DNA from: JAKIWV01 sp963773945
GTDB taxonomy: Archaea; Thermoplasmatota; Thermoplasmata; Lutacidiplasmatales; UBA184
Length of the DNA: 64,000 nt
Assembly: GCA_963773945.1 (NCBI GenBank)
Contig: CAVZDD010000003.1
Location: 372,001 to 436,000, forward strand
Direction of reading: 5' to 3'
The notes under the pieces are model-generated. The model saw only the letters and a program-made list of their open reading frames with translations, was not told where the DNA came from and searched no databases. This document shows positions 54,102-61,813 of the stretch, in pieces; position 1 is the stretch's first letter, and each line of letters starts with the position of its first letter. The position numbers were made by a program, and so were the translations under genes.

Positions 54102-55135
54102 TGCACGTACTGCTGGCGCAGCTGGCGCCTCGCCGGGGCGACCTGGCAACGAATCTGGGCCGGTTGACCGCCGTCGTCCAGGCGCACCCGGCCGACCTCT
54201 ACGTCTTCCCAGAGCTGTTCCTTTTCGGATACGCCCCGGGGGACCGGGTCCACCGAATGGCCCTGGTCGCCGGAGACCCCTCGGTCGCGGCGATGGCCGC
54301 CCTCGCGATGGAACGCCACACCGGAATCCTCGTCGGAGGCCCCTGGAGGTCGGACGACCGACCGGGCGAAGTCCACAACGCCGCCCTCCTGTTGGCTCCG
54401 GATGGATCGGTCCAGGTTCAGGTCAAGCGGTACCTGCCGAACTTCGGCCCGTTCGAGGAAGCGACGATCTACACACCGACCGACACGAGCACTCCGCTGG
54501 CGTTGGGCCAGCACCGGTTGGGGGTTCAGATCTGCTATGATGCCTACTTCCCGGAGGTTTCCCGGGAACTGGCCCTTCGCGCCGCGGTGCTCCTGGTCGT
54601 TCTCTCCGCCGCTCCCGTCACGTCGAAGGGATTGTTCGAGAAGGTCCTTCCGGCGAGGGCGGTTGAGAACGCTTGTCCGCTTGTCTACGTCAACCGGGTC
54701 GGCGTGGAAGACGGGATTGTCTTTGGAGGCGGTTCTCGCGCGTGGGATTCGAGGGGAGAACCCCTCCCCGCCGAATCCCTGGAACTGGCGGGGGGAACCC
54801 CAGAGGAGCGACTCGATTTGGTCGAGATCGACCTCGATGATGTGCCCCGATGGCGCCCCTTCCGGCCGGTGCTCCGGGACGTCGCGCGGGACCGCCAGAA
54901 CGCCCCCGAGTACACCGCCGGGCACCTTTCACCATCGCGACTCCAACCGACCCGTTATAGCCCGGCAGGTACCGAAGCCCCGACCGATGGCACGGACCGC
55001 CACGCTCGCCGAGCAACTCGCGTCCAAGCAACGGGAGATATCGGTCGCGGAATTCTTCGAACGGAATCGCCAGATCCTCGGATTCGACAATACCCAACGG
55101 GCCCTGCTCACCGCGGTCAAGGAGTCGGTCGATAA
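54101..55135 (+). CDS. Carbon-nitrogen hydrolase (nitrilase superfamily); 3' end doubtful
   Basis: Nitrilase-superfamily amidase. The catalytic triad is Glu38 (FPELFLFGY), Lys109 (VKRYLPNFGPFEE) and Cys145 (QICYDAYFPEVSR). The fold is complete by about residue 270 (VEIDLDDVPRWRPFRP). The frame then runs on to 55135, overlapping top6B by 149 nt, with a basic, unconserved tail. The top6B TATA-like box also lies inside this tail. A lost stop or indel near 54902-54930 would explain this: a nearby frame stops at 54960. Substrate unknown; NAD synthase-type or omega-amidase roles are possible. Confidence 0.78.
   Translation: MHVLLAQLAPRRGDLATNLGRLTAVVQAHPADLYVFPELFLFGYAPGDRVHRMALVAGDPSVAAMAALAMERHTGILVGGPWRSDDRPGEVHNAALLLAPDGSVQVQVKRYLPNFGPFEEATIYTPTDTSTPLALGQHRLGVQICYDAYFPEVSRELALRAAVLLVVLSAAPVTSKGLFEKVLPARAVENACPLVYVNRVGVEDGIVFGGGSRAWDSRGEPLPAESLELAGGTPEERLDLVEIDLDDVPRWRPFRPVLRDVARDRQNAPEYTAGHLSPSRLQPTRYSPAGTEAPTDGTDRHARRATRVQATGDIGRGILRTESPDPRIRQYPTGPAHRGQGVGR
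54953..54962 (+). promoter_or_regulatory. TATA-like box of top6B
   Basis: CGTTATAGCC lies 25-34 nt before the ATG at 54987, so top6B is probably transcribed as a leaderless mRNA from inside the nitrilase reading frame. Confidence 0.5.
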
Positions 55136-57020
55136 CGCGCTCGATGCCGCCGAAGAGGCGGGGGTCCTGCCCGACGTATCGGTCGAGATCACGAAGGACG
55201 ACTCCGGGCCAGACCGGTACCGGCTCGTCGTCATCGATAACGGACCCGGCATCCTGCGGCGGGAACTCCCGAACGTTTTCGGCCGCCTGCTCTACGGCTC
55301 TCGCTTCCACGCGCATCGCCAGTCCCGGGGCCAACAAGGCATCGGGATCTCGGCGGCCGTCCTCTACGCCGGACTGACGACGGCCCGACCCGTGAAAGTG
55401 ACGTCCAAGGTCGAGGAGGAGGAGGCCGCCCACGTGCTCGAGATCATGGTCGACACTCAGCGAAACCTTCCCAAGGTCGTCAGCGAGGGCCTCGAGCTCT
55501 GGGACCGGCCCCACGGCACCCAGGTCGAGCTCGTCCTGAAGGCGAAGTACGTTCGCGGACGGCAATCGCCCCTCGAGTATCTTCGAGGCACGGCGATCGT
55601 GAACCCCCACGCCCGGCTCCTACTCACCGAACCGGATGGCACTCGGATCACGTTCGAACGGGCCTCCAACGAAGTTCCGCCCGTGTCCAAGGATGTTCTC
55701 CCTCATCCCTACGGTTTGGAGCTCGGCGAGCTCGCCGCGATCCTGAAGCAATCCAAGGAGAAGCGCCTCTCGGAAGCACTCCCCCGACGGCTGGCCGGCG
55801 TGACGCCGCGCGCGCTCAAAGAGATCCTTACCCAATCCGGCCTGTCGGGCAGGGAGGACCCCACCACGATTCACGGAACCGAACTCGAGTCGCTGCTGAC
55901 AGCGCTCCACTCGGTCACCCTTTTACCGCCCTCCGCGGAATCGCTGTCTCCGATCGGTTCGACCCTCATCAAACGCGGGCTCCGCAACGTCCTGGGCGAG
56001 CTCCGCCCCGACTTCTATGCTCCACCAGTCAGTCGCCCCCCCAAGATCCGCGGCGGCTCCCCCTTCCTCATCGAAGTGGGTCTCGTCTACGGCGGGTCGC
56101 TCCCCCCGGACCAGCCGATCCAGCTGCTTCGATTTGCGAACCGAGTGCCGCTCCTGTTCCAGCAGGGCGCCTGCGCCATCACCGCCGCCGTCGAATCCGT
56201 CGATTGGCGGCGCTACGGCCTCGACCAGCGCGGGGGCCAGGGACTCCCCGCCGGTCCGTGCATCCTGCTCGTCCACGTGGCGTCGACCCGCATCCCGTTC
56301 ACGAGCGAGTCCAAGGAAGCCGTCGCCGAGGACCCGGAGATCCTCAAGGAACTCCAGCTGGCCCTCCAGGCCGTCGCCCGGCACCTCAAGTCCCATATCT
56401 CGCGGCAGATCCGCCGGGAATACGCGTCGGAGAAGTTCACCATCATCCGACGGATCCTACCGCAGATCGCGGAGAAGTCGAGTCACCTCGTCGGAAAGCC
56501 GGTGCCCGACCTGACCCCGGTCATCACGGAAATCATGAACGTCGTCACGCTGGAGACCGCGACTCCGGAGAAGAGCGTCGGCGCCGGACTCACGGTCACG
56601 ATCACTAACTATACGCCGCGGGCCCGCGTCCTCGAAGTCTTCGCGGAGATGCCCCCGGAGCTGGTGGGTGCCCTGCTCCCCACCCCCGCCGCCGACGGGG
56701 TCGACCCGGTTCTGGGCCGCGCGTGGTGGACTCTTCCCAAGCTCGCCCCGAACGCCCGCGCGGAACTTGCGCTCCGATGGCCGGCCGGCAGCGATTGCGA
56801 AGCGTCCGATTTTGACTGGTACATCGCGGGCGTGGACGAGTCCCATCTCCTGGGCGCGGATGCCCTGCCCGGGGATTGGGACGTGCGACTGCCCCGCCAG
56901 GTCATCGAAGCGGCCGAGGCCGCGGAGGTCGCGGGTGTCGTCGCGCAGAACGTAACGGAAGAAGGGGAGGTGGACTACGATGGCGCCGAAAAAGCCGCCG
57001 AGCTCGAAGAAGACGACTGA
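54987..57020 (+). CDS. top6B: DNA topoisomerase VI subunit B
   Basis: GHKL ATPase subunit of the type IIB topoisomerase, 677 aa, longer than the ~530-aa Sulfolobus-type subunit. The Bergerat fold is complete: KESVDNALDAAEEAG (N box, Asn binds Mg), VVIDNGPGI (G1), and GQQGIGISAA (G2). The H2TH and transducer domains follow, with the switch-lysine region near FANRVPLLFQQGA. The C-terminal 150 residues (after about 520) resemble the extra Ig-like domain found in euryarchaeal enzymes. ATG 54987. top6A starts 41 nt before its stop. Confidence 0.95.
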   Translation: MARTATLAEQLASKQREISVAEFFERNRQILGFDNTQRALLTAVKESVDNALDAAEEAGVLPDVSVEITKDDSGPDRYRLVVIDNGPGILRRELPNVFGRLLYGSRFHAHRQSRGQQGIGISAAVLYAGLTTARPVKVTSKVEEEEAAHVLEIMVDTQRNLPKVVSEGLELWDRPHGTQVELVLKAKYVRGRQSPLEYLRGTAIVNPHARLLLTEPDGTRITFERASNEVPPVSKDVLPHPYGLELGELAAILKQSKEKRLSEALPRRLAGVTPRALKEILTQSGLSGREDPTTIHGTELESLLTALHSVTLLPPSAESLSPIGSTLIKRGLRNVLGELRPDFYAPPVSRPPKIRGGSPFLIEVGLVYGGSLPPDQPIQLLRFANRVPLLFQQGACAITAAVESVDWRRYGLDQRGGQGLPAGPCILLVHVASTRIPFTSESKEAVAEDPEILKELQLALQAVARHLKSHISRQIRREYASEKFTIIRRILPQIAEKSSHLVGKPVPDLTPVITEIMNVVTLETATPEKSVGAGLTVTITNYTPRARVLEVFAEMPPELVGALLPTPAADGVDPVLGRAWWTLPKLAPNARAELALRWPAGSDCEASDFDWYIAGVDESHLLGADALPGDWDVRLPRQVIEAAEAAEVAGVVAQNVTEEGEVDYDGAEKAAELEEDD

Positions 57021-58116
57021 CGGGGACCCCGAAATCCGGATCGACGCACTCGCGCCGACCTTCGAGCTCGCCGCGCAGATCCACGCCCAGCTCACGAAGG
57101 GCGAGGTCCCGCGCATGCGGCTTCCGCTTCGGACGAAGCAGAACATCCAGTTCCAGCTCAAGGAAGGGGTCTGGCGCCTGGGCCGGAGCACCGGCACCCG
57201 CTCCGCCCGAAAGCTCGACGGGGCGCTGATGCTCCTGCGGACGTTCTACCTGGTCGATTTCATCCACGAGATGGCCCGGGACCACAAGACGTCGACCCTG
57301 CGGGAGCTGTACTACATCTCCGAGCAATGGAAGGATGCGAAATTTCACAGCGAGGACGAGTCCAATCTCCTGATCGAGGACCTCGAGGTGCTCTGCACGC
57401 GGTTGCGGGAGGACTTCCGCCTCCACCCCGAGGAGAACGGGGCCTCGGTCGTCGGCGACCTGACGATCGAGGAGACGAACCGGAAGGGGATCGTGAAGAA
57501 GATCAACTGCCGGGACGATGTCGGGGATGGCGGCTACGCCCTCCCGTTTAATGTCGAGAAGGAGAAGATCCGATTCAAGGCGACGGGCGCGAAGTTCGTG
57601 CTCGCGATCGAGTGCGGGGGCATGGTCGACCGTCTCGCGGAGAACGGGTTCGATGAGGACCAGGACGCGCTGCTCGTCCACCTGAAGGGGCAACCGGCCC
57701 GTTCCACTCGGCGCTTCTTGAAGCGCCTCAACGAGGAACTCAAACTTCCGGTGGTCGTGTTCACCGACGGCGACCCCTGGTCGTTCCGGATCTTCGCCTC
57801 GGTAGCCTACGGCGCGATCAAGACCGCCCACATCTCTCACTACCTCGCGACCCCCGGCGCCGAATTTCTCGGGGTCACCGCCTCCGACATCGAGAACTAC
57901 GAGCTGCCGTCGGACACGCTCACCGACCAGGACACGAAGGCGCTCCACGCGATGCAATCCGACCCCCGATTCGGCACGGCGGATTGGCGGAGCGAGATCG
58001 ACCTGATGCTGAAGAACGGGAAGAAGGCCGAGCAGCAATCGCTCGCCAAGTACGGGCTCAACTACGTGACCGAGACCTACCTGCCCGAGAAACTCGCGGA
58101 GATGGACGTGATCTAG
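56980..58116 (+). CDS. top6A: DNA topoisomerase VI subunit A (Spo11-like)
   Basis: DNA-cleaving subunit of 378 aa. The catalytic tyrosine is in STLRELYYISEQW of the 5Y-CAP domain. The Toprim metal site is AIECGGM with FTDGDPWSFRIFAS (DxD). With TopVI-B it makes the ATP-dependent duplex passage that relaxes and decatenates DNA. ATG 56980 overlaps top6B by 41 nt, implying translational coupling. Complete. Confidence 0.96.
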   Translation: MAPKKPPSSKKTTDGDPEIRIDALAPTFELAAQIHAQLTKGEVPRMRLPLRTKQNIQFQLKEGVWRLGRSTGTRSARKLDGALMLLRTFYLVDFIHEMARDHKTSTLRELYYISEQWKDAKFHSEDESNLLIEDLEVLCTRLREDFRLHPEENGASVVGDLTIEETNRKGIVKKINCRDDVGDGGYALPFNVEKEKIRFKATGAKFVLAIECGGMVDRLAENGFDEDQDALLVHLKGQPARSTRRFLKRLNEELKLPVVVFTDGDPWSFRIFASVAYGAIKTAHISHYLATPGAEFLGVTASDIENYELPSDTLTDQDTKALHAMQSDPRFGTADWRSEIDLMLKNGKKAEQQSLAKYGLNYVTETYLPEKLAEMDVI

Positions 58117-58138
58117 ACGTCGTCTCGTGGAACGAGTC

Positions 58139-58561
58139 TCAACCCGGCGGCACGCCCAGCGCGGTCCGCCCCTCGTGCGACAGCAGGCGGGGCTCCTCGC
58201 CTTTCGGAAGGTACAGACTGTGCTTCCCGGCGAGGGTGAGTCGGTGCCAGTCGATTCCCTGGTCCCGAAACTCCTCGGGTTCCAGCATCGTGGTGCCGGC
58301 GGCCCGGTGCCGCTGCGGGCCGGCCGTGCCTCCGGGGGCGAGCAACATCAGGATGTCGGCGGCCTCCTCGTAGCGGACCCACTCCCGCGGGACGACCACG
58401 CGCATCCGAACGAGCTCGGGCCGCAGCTTCGCCTCGGTCTCGGTCTCGGTCCGGCCGAAGACGGCGTACTCGATCCCGCCGACCATCACCGTGGAATCGT
58501 AGTCGAAGCTCTTGCCGGCGAACTGGAGGACGTTCAGCGACAGGGTCTCGTCGTCGACCAC
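58139..58561 (-). CDS. Unrecognised 140-aa protein
   Basis: ATG/GTG-type start at 58561, about 25-30 nt after a TATA-like element (58583-58592), consistent with leaderless expression. The sequence has a beta-rich N-terminal half (SLNVLQFAGKSFDYDSTVMV, GIEYAVFGR), a WVRYEEAADILMLLAPGG segment and a Gly/Pro-rich end. No motif I can assign. It is convergent with top6A (22-nt gap). The open frame and promoter support a real gene. Confidence 0.55.
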   Translation of the reverse strand: MVDDETLSLNVLQFAGKSFDYDSTVMVGGIEYAVFGRTETETEAKLRPELVRMRVVVPREWVRYEEAADILMLLAPGGTAGPQRHRAAGTTMLEPEEFRDQGIDWHRLTLAGKHSLYLPKGEEPRLLSHEGRTALGVPPG

Positions 58562-58582
58562 GAACGCCCCACGAGGAGACCG

Positions 58583-58592
58583 TACTTAATCC
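58583..58592 (-). promoter_or_regulatory. TATA-like box of the 140-aa unknown gene
   Basis: Minus strand GGATTAAGTA, 22-31 nt upstream of the start at 58561. Confidence 0.4.
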
Positions 58593-58653
58593 GGGGGTGG
58601 GCTGCAGGGCGTCCGCTTACGGCAACCTGGGGCGACGCGTTCTCCGAGGGCGA

Positions 58654-58664
58654 GGTTATAAACC
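58654..58664 (+). promoter_or_regulatory. TATA box of the eL41 gene
   Basis: GGTTATAAACC, a strong TATA match, predicts transcription start near 58683-58686, about 20 nt before the ATG at 58703. Confidence 0.55.
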
Positions 58665-58702
58665 GAGGCGAATAACCCGCCTCGTCCTCGAGCGCGAACT
58701 GG

Positions 58703-58810
58703 ATGAAACGGAGTTCCCGGGTCTGGAAGAAGCGCGGCCACATGCGCTGGAAGTGGCGGAAGAAGCGCATGCGCCGCCGGAAGCGCGCGCAGAAGATGCG
58801 GAAGGCCTAG
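58703..58810 (+). CDS. rpl41e: Ribosomal protein eL41
   Basis: Tiny, extremely basic protein of 35 aa, or 22 aa if ATG 58742 is used. The core MRWKWRKKRMRRRKRAQKMR matches the eL41 pattern (WRKKRMRRLKRKRRKMR) and is rich in Arg, Lys and Trp with no acidic residues. eL41 bridges the two ribosomal subunits. A strong TATA box lies at 58654-58664. Easily missed by gene finders because of its size. Confidence 0.85.
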   Translation: MKRSSRVWKKRGHMRWKWRKKRMRRRKRAQKMRKA

Positions 58811-58856
58811 GGCGGGCGGTAGGTAGGTCCCGTCTTCCCTGCGGAGAGGCGCGACC

Positions 58857-59066
58857 CTACCAGTCCAGCCGAGCGAGCGTGCGGGCCTCTTTCGTGCTCT
58901 TCTTCCACTGCTTGTAGTGGTCCTTGCAGAGCGGGGCCCGCCGGCCTGCCTCGGAGAGGTTCGGGAAGGCCTTCCGTACCTCGACCCGGGCGAGGGAACG
59001 GACGGACGGGCCGCCGCAACCGGGGATCGCACACGGGGCCGCGGCCCCGTCGGGGGAGGCGGTCAT
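58857..59066 (-). CDS. Small zinc-binding protein, 69 aa
   Basis: Contains two metal-ligand pairs: CAIPGC (about residues 12-17) and CKDHYKQW (about 47-54), i.e. CX4C and CX2H, with a basic helix (KKSTKEARTLARLDW) at the end. Looks like a treble-clef or zinc-ribbon mini-protein that could bind RNA or DNA. ATG 59066 overlaps the sucD stop by 4 nt, so it is the last gene of sucC-sucD. Function unknown. Confidence 0.7.
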   Translation of the reverse strand: MTASPDGAAAPCAIPGCGGPSVRSLARVEVRKAFPNLSEAGRRAPLCKDHYKQWKKSTKEARTLARLDW

Positions 59067-59947
59067 CGCGAGCCGGTCTCCCGCAATCGCTGGGCCACGA
59101 GGGAGGGAACGTCGTAGGGGAAATCGGCGACGGTGGCGCCCGCCGCTTGGAGGGCACTGACCTTGCTGGCGGCGGTGCCCCGACCGCGGGCGATAATCGC
59201 GCCCGCGTGGCCCATCCGCTTTCCCGGGGGCGCGGACCGACCCGCGATGTAGGCTACCACCGGTTTGGTGAAATGGTGCCGGATGAACTCCGCCGCTTCC
59301 TCTTCCGCCGTCCCGCCAATCTCACCGACCAGGACGAGCAGGTCGGTGTCCGGATCCTGTTCGAACAGTGGCAGCGCGTCGAGGAAATTCGTTCCGACGA
59401 CGGGGTCCCCCCCGAGGCCGATGCAGGTGCTCTGCCCGAGCCCGACCTCCTTGATCCCGTTCACGATCTCATACGTGAGGGTGCCGCTGCGCGAGATCAC
59501 CCCCACCCGGCCCGGCCGGAAAACTACGTTGGGAATGATCCCGGCTTTGGCTTTCCCTGGCGAGGCGATGCCCGGACAATTGGGACCGATGATCCGGGTT
59601 CCCCGGAGCCGTCCGTAGTGATACATCGTCAGCATGTCGTGGAACGGAATGTGTTCCGTAACGATGACGACGAGGGGTATGCCGGCGTCGGCAGCCTCGA
59701 TGAAGGCGTCCTTCGCGAAGGGAGCGGGGACGAAAATCACGGAGACGTTCGCGCCGGTCCTCGCGACGGCCGCGGCGACGGAGTCGAAGACGGGAACACC
59801 CTCGACTTGCGTTCCGCTCTTTCCGGGGGTCACGCCCGCGACCACCTGGGTACCGAAGAGTTTCATCTGGACCGTGTGGACCGTGCCCTGGTGTCCCGTG
59901 ATCCCTTGGACGACCACCCGGGTGTTGGCATCGACCAGAACGCTCAT
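59063..59947 (-). CDS. sucD: Succinyl-CoA ligase (ADP/GDP-forming), alpha subunit
   Basis: A 294-aa alpha subunit that binds CoA and carries the phosphohistidine. CoA-binding QGITGHQGTVHT and GVTPGKSGTQVEGVPVF, IGPNCPGIASPG, and the active-site His247 in GKRMGHAGAII. TCA-cycle substrate-level phosphorylation, succinyl-CoA to succinate. ATG 59947 overlaps the sucC stop (ATGA). Confidence 0.95.
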   Translation of the reverse strand: MSVLVDANTRVVVQGITGHQGTVHTVQMKLFGTQVVAGVTPGKSGTQVEGVPVFDSVAAAVARTGANVSVIFVPAPFAKDAFIEAADAGIPLVVIVTEHIPFHDMLTMYHYGRLRGTRIIGPNCPGIASPGKAKAGIIPNVVFRPGRVGVISRSGTLTYEIVNGIKEVGLGQSTCIGLGGDPVVGTNFLDALPLFEQDPDTDLLVLVGEIGGTAEEEAAEFIRHHFTKPVVAYIAGRSAPPGKRMGHAGAIIARGRGTAASKVSALQAAGATVADFPYDVPSLVAQRLRETGSR

Positions 59948-61095
59948 GCCGGCGATCCTCCCGAGGTCCGAGGACGCTCGGCGGCGACCACGGCCTGCGC
60001 CGATGCTTTCAGGTCCGAGAGCGCCGTGATCCCCGCTTTCTGCAAGATCTCCCGGCCCAGGTCCTCGTTGTTCCCGCGAATCCGGGCCACGAGGGGGAAC
60101 CGGTCCGAATCCGGCACCTGGGTCATCGCCGCGACCAGGCCCTTGGCCACCGTGTCGCAGCGGGTAACGCCCCCGAAGATGTTCAGGAAAACCACGGACG
60201 GCCGGGCCTTGGCCATCAGCAGAAAGGCCTCGGTGACCTTGGCCGGATCGTCGGTGCCGCCCAAATCGAGGAACACGCCCGGCTTTCCGCCGAATTGACC
60301 CAGCACATCGAGCGTCGCCATCGTGAGGCCGGCACCGTTCGCGATGACTCCGATATCGCCATCGAGCTGCACGAAAGCGATCTCCTTCTCCCGGGCGATC
60401 TCCTCGAGCGGGGTCCGGTCGTCCCGGATCTCGGCGTACTCGGGGTGCCGGAACCCGGCGTCGTCTTCGATGATGACCTTCGCGTCGAGCGCCACCAGGT
60501 GTCCGTCGACCACGGCCAGGGGATTGATCTCGACGAGCTCGGCGTCCTCCCTCTGGAACGCGGTCCAAACGGAGTCGAGTACTCCTCCGAGCTCCTTGGA
60601 AGCCTGCGCTGCGAGGCCGAAGACCTCCCCCACTCGACGCTTCTCGTAGGCCGCGAGGCCGACGAATGGATGGATCGGAACCCGGGCGAGTTGGTCCTCG
60701 TTGAGCGACTCGATCTCCACACCCCCTTGACCGCTGGCGATGAGGAGAGGCACCCGAGCGCTCCGGTCGAGTGCGATGGAGAGGTAGAGCTCGCGCCCGA
60801 CGGCGACCTTCGGTTCGAGGAGCAGCTCCTTGACGGTCTCGCCCTTGAAGTCCATCCCCAGCATCCCGGAGACCACCAACCGCAATTCCTCGGGAGTGAC
60901 CGCGAACTTCACGGCCCCGCCCTTCCCCCGTCCGCCGGCGAGGACCTGGGCTTTGACAACCAACGGAAGCGCGACCGCGCCGGACCGGACTGCCTCGTCC
61001 ACTTCCGCCACGCTTCGAACGACTTGCCCGGTCGGGATCGGAATGCCGTAACGCCGGAAGATCTCCTTACCGCGCCATTCGGCCAGTTTGACCAC
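59944..61095 (-). CDS. sucC: Succinyl-CoA ligase, beta subunit
   Basis: A 383-aa ATP-grasp beta subunit. EWRGKEIFRRYGIPIP at the start, VVKAQVLAGGRGKGGAVKF, metal-binding ELVEINPLAVVDG, GAGLTMATLDVL and FLDLGGTDDPAKVTEAF. Catalyses nucleotide-dependent phosphoryl transfer with SucD. GTG/ATG-type start at 61095, 33-43 nt from the bidirectional TATA-like element at 61128-61138. First gene of the sucC-sucD-zinc-protein operon. Confidence 0.95.
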   Translation of the reverse strand: MVKLAEWRGKEIFRRYGIPIPTGQVVRSVAEVDEAVRSGAVALPLVVKAQVLAGGRGKGGAVKFAVTPEELRLVVSGMLGMDFKGETVKELLLEPKVAVGRELYLSIALDRSARVPLLIASGQGGVEIESLNEDQLARVPIHPFVGLAAYEKRRVGEVFGLAAQASKELGGVLDSVWTAFQREDAELVEINPLAVVDGHLVALDAKVIIEDDAGFRHPEYAEIRDDRTPLEEIAREKEIAFVQLDGDIGVIANGAGLTMATLDVLGQFGGKPGVFLDLGGTDDPAKVTEAFLLMAKARPSVVFLNIFGGVTRCDTVAKGLVAAMTQVPDSDRFPLVARIRGNNEDLGREILQKAGITALSDLKASAQAVVAAERPRTSGGSPA

Positions 61096-61127
61096 GCGAC
61101 TCCCTCGGGCGCGCCCGAGCCGGGCCC

Positions 61128-61138
61128 CTTATTTATCC
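61128..61138. promoter_or_regulatory. Bidirectional TATA-like element, sucC / marC
   Basis: CTTATTTATCC (minus strand GGATAAATAAG) between divergent sucC (start 61095) and the MarC gene (start 61172), at suitable distance from both. Confidence 0.5.
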
Positions 61139-61171
61139 CACCGGGGGTCCGCAACCTCGGGGGGCCGTCTC

Positions 61172-61813
61172 GTGTCCGACCTGTTCCTCGGGCTGCTGGT
61201 CTTTGCCACCCTTTTTGCCATCGTCGACCCCGTGGGCATGTTGCCGTTCTTCGTCTCTCTGACCCAGGGCTTCAGCCCGGCGGACCGCCTCTATGTGATC
61301 CGCCGGTCCTCCATCTTCGCCTCGATCCTGCTCCTCGGGTTCGCGCTCCTCGGCCGCTACATCTTCATCCTGCTGAATTTCACGATCTACTCCTTCGAGA
61401 TCGCCGGCGGACTCCTGCTCTTCGTGATCGCGTTCGACATGCTCTTCGGCGAGTCGCCGCGGGTGAAGCTCAGTCCGATGGACCGGGAAGAGCTGCTTTC
61501 CCGGCGAGAAGAGGTCGGCATCGTGCCGCTCGGGATGCCGCTCCTGGCGGGACCGGGCGCGATCTCTACGGTCGTGATCTACGCCCAGGCTTCGGAGGGA
61601 AGCATCCCGGGAAGCCTCACGCTGTACGTGGCCATCTTGCTCGTGATGACGGTGAGTTACATCGTGCTCCGGCTCGGGGTCACGATCCTCGACCGGGTCG
61701 GTCGAGTGGGCCTCGTGGCGATCAGCCGGGTGATGGGCCTGCTGCTGGCGGCCATCGCCGTGCAGTTCGTGATCAATGGCGCCGCGGGCGCGTTCGGCTT
61801 CGCGCTACCGTAG
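61172..61813 (+). CDS. MarC-family integral membrane protein
   Basis: A 213-aa protein with six TM segments. MarC/UPF0056 features: AIVDPVGMLPFFVSLTQGF in the first helices, PLGMPLLAGPGAISTVVIYA in the middle, and ISRVMGLLLAAIAVQFVINGAAG at the end (shown as family-type cores). Physiological role of the family is unsettled; an older drug-resistance link has been withdrawn. GTG 61172 follows the TATA-like element. Its 3' end overlaps the convergent coaBC by 41 nt. Confidence 0.88.
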   Translation: MSDLFLGLLVFATLFAIVDPVGMLPFFVSLTQGFSPADRLYVIRRSSIFASILLLGFALLGRYIFILLNFTIYSFEIAGGLLLFVIAFDMLFGESPRVKLSPMDREELLSRREEVGIVPLGMPLLAGPGAISTVVIYAQASEGSIPGSLTLYVAILLVMTVSYIVLRLGVTILDRVGRVGLVAISRVMGLLLAAIAVQFVINGAAGAFGFALP

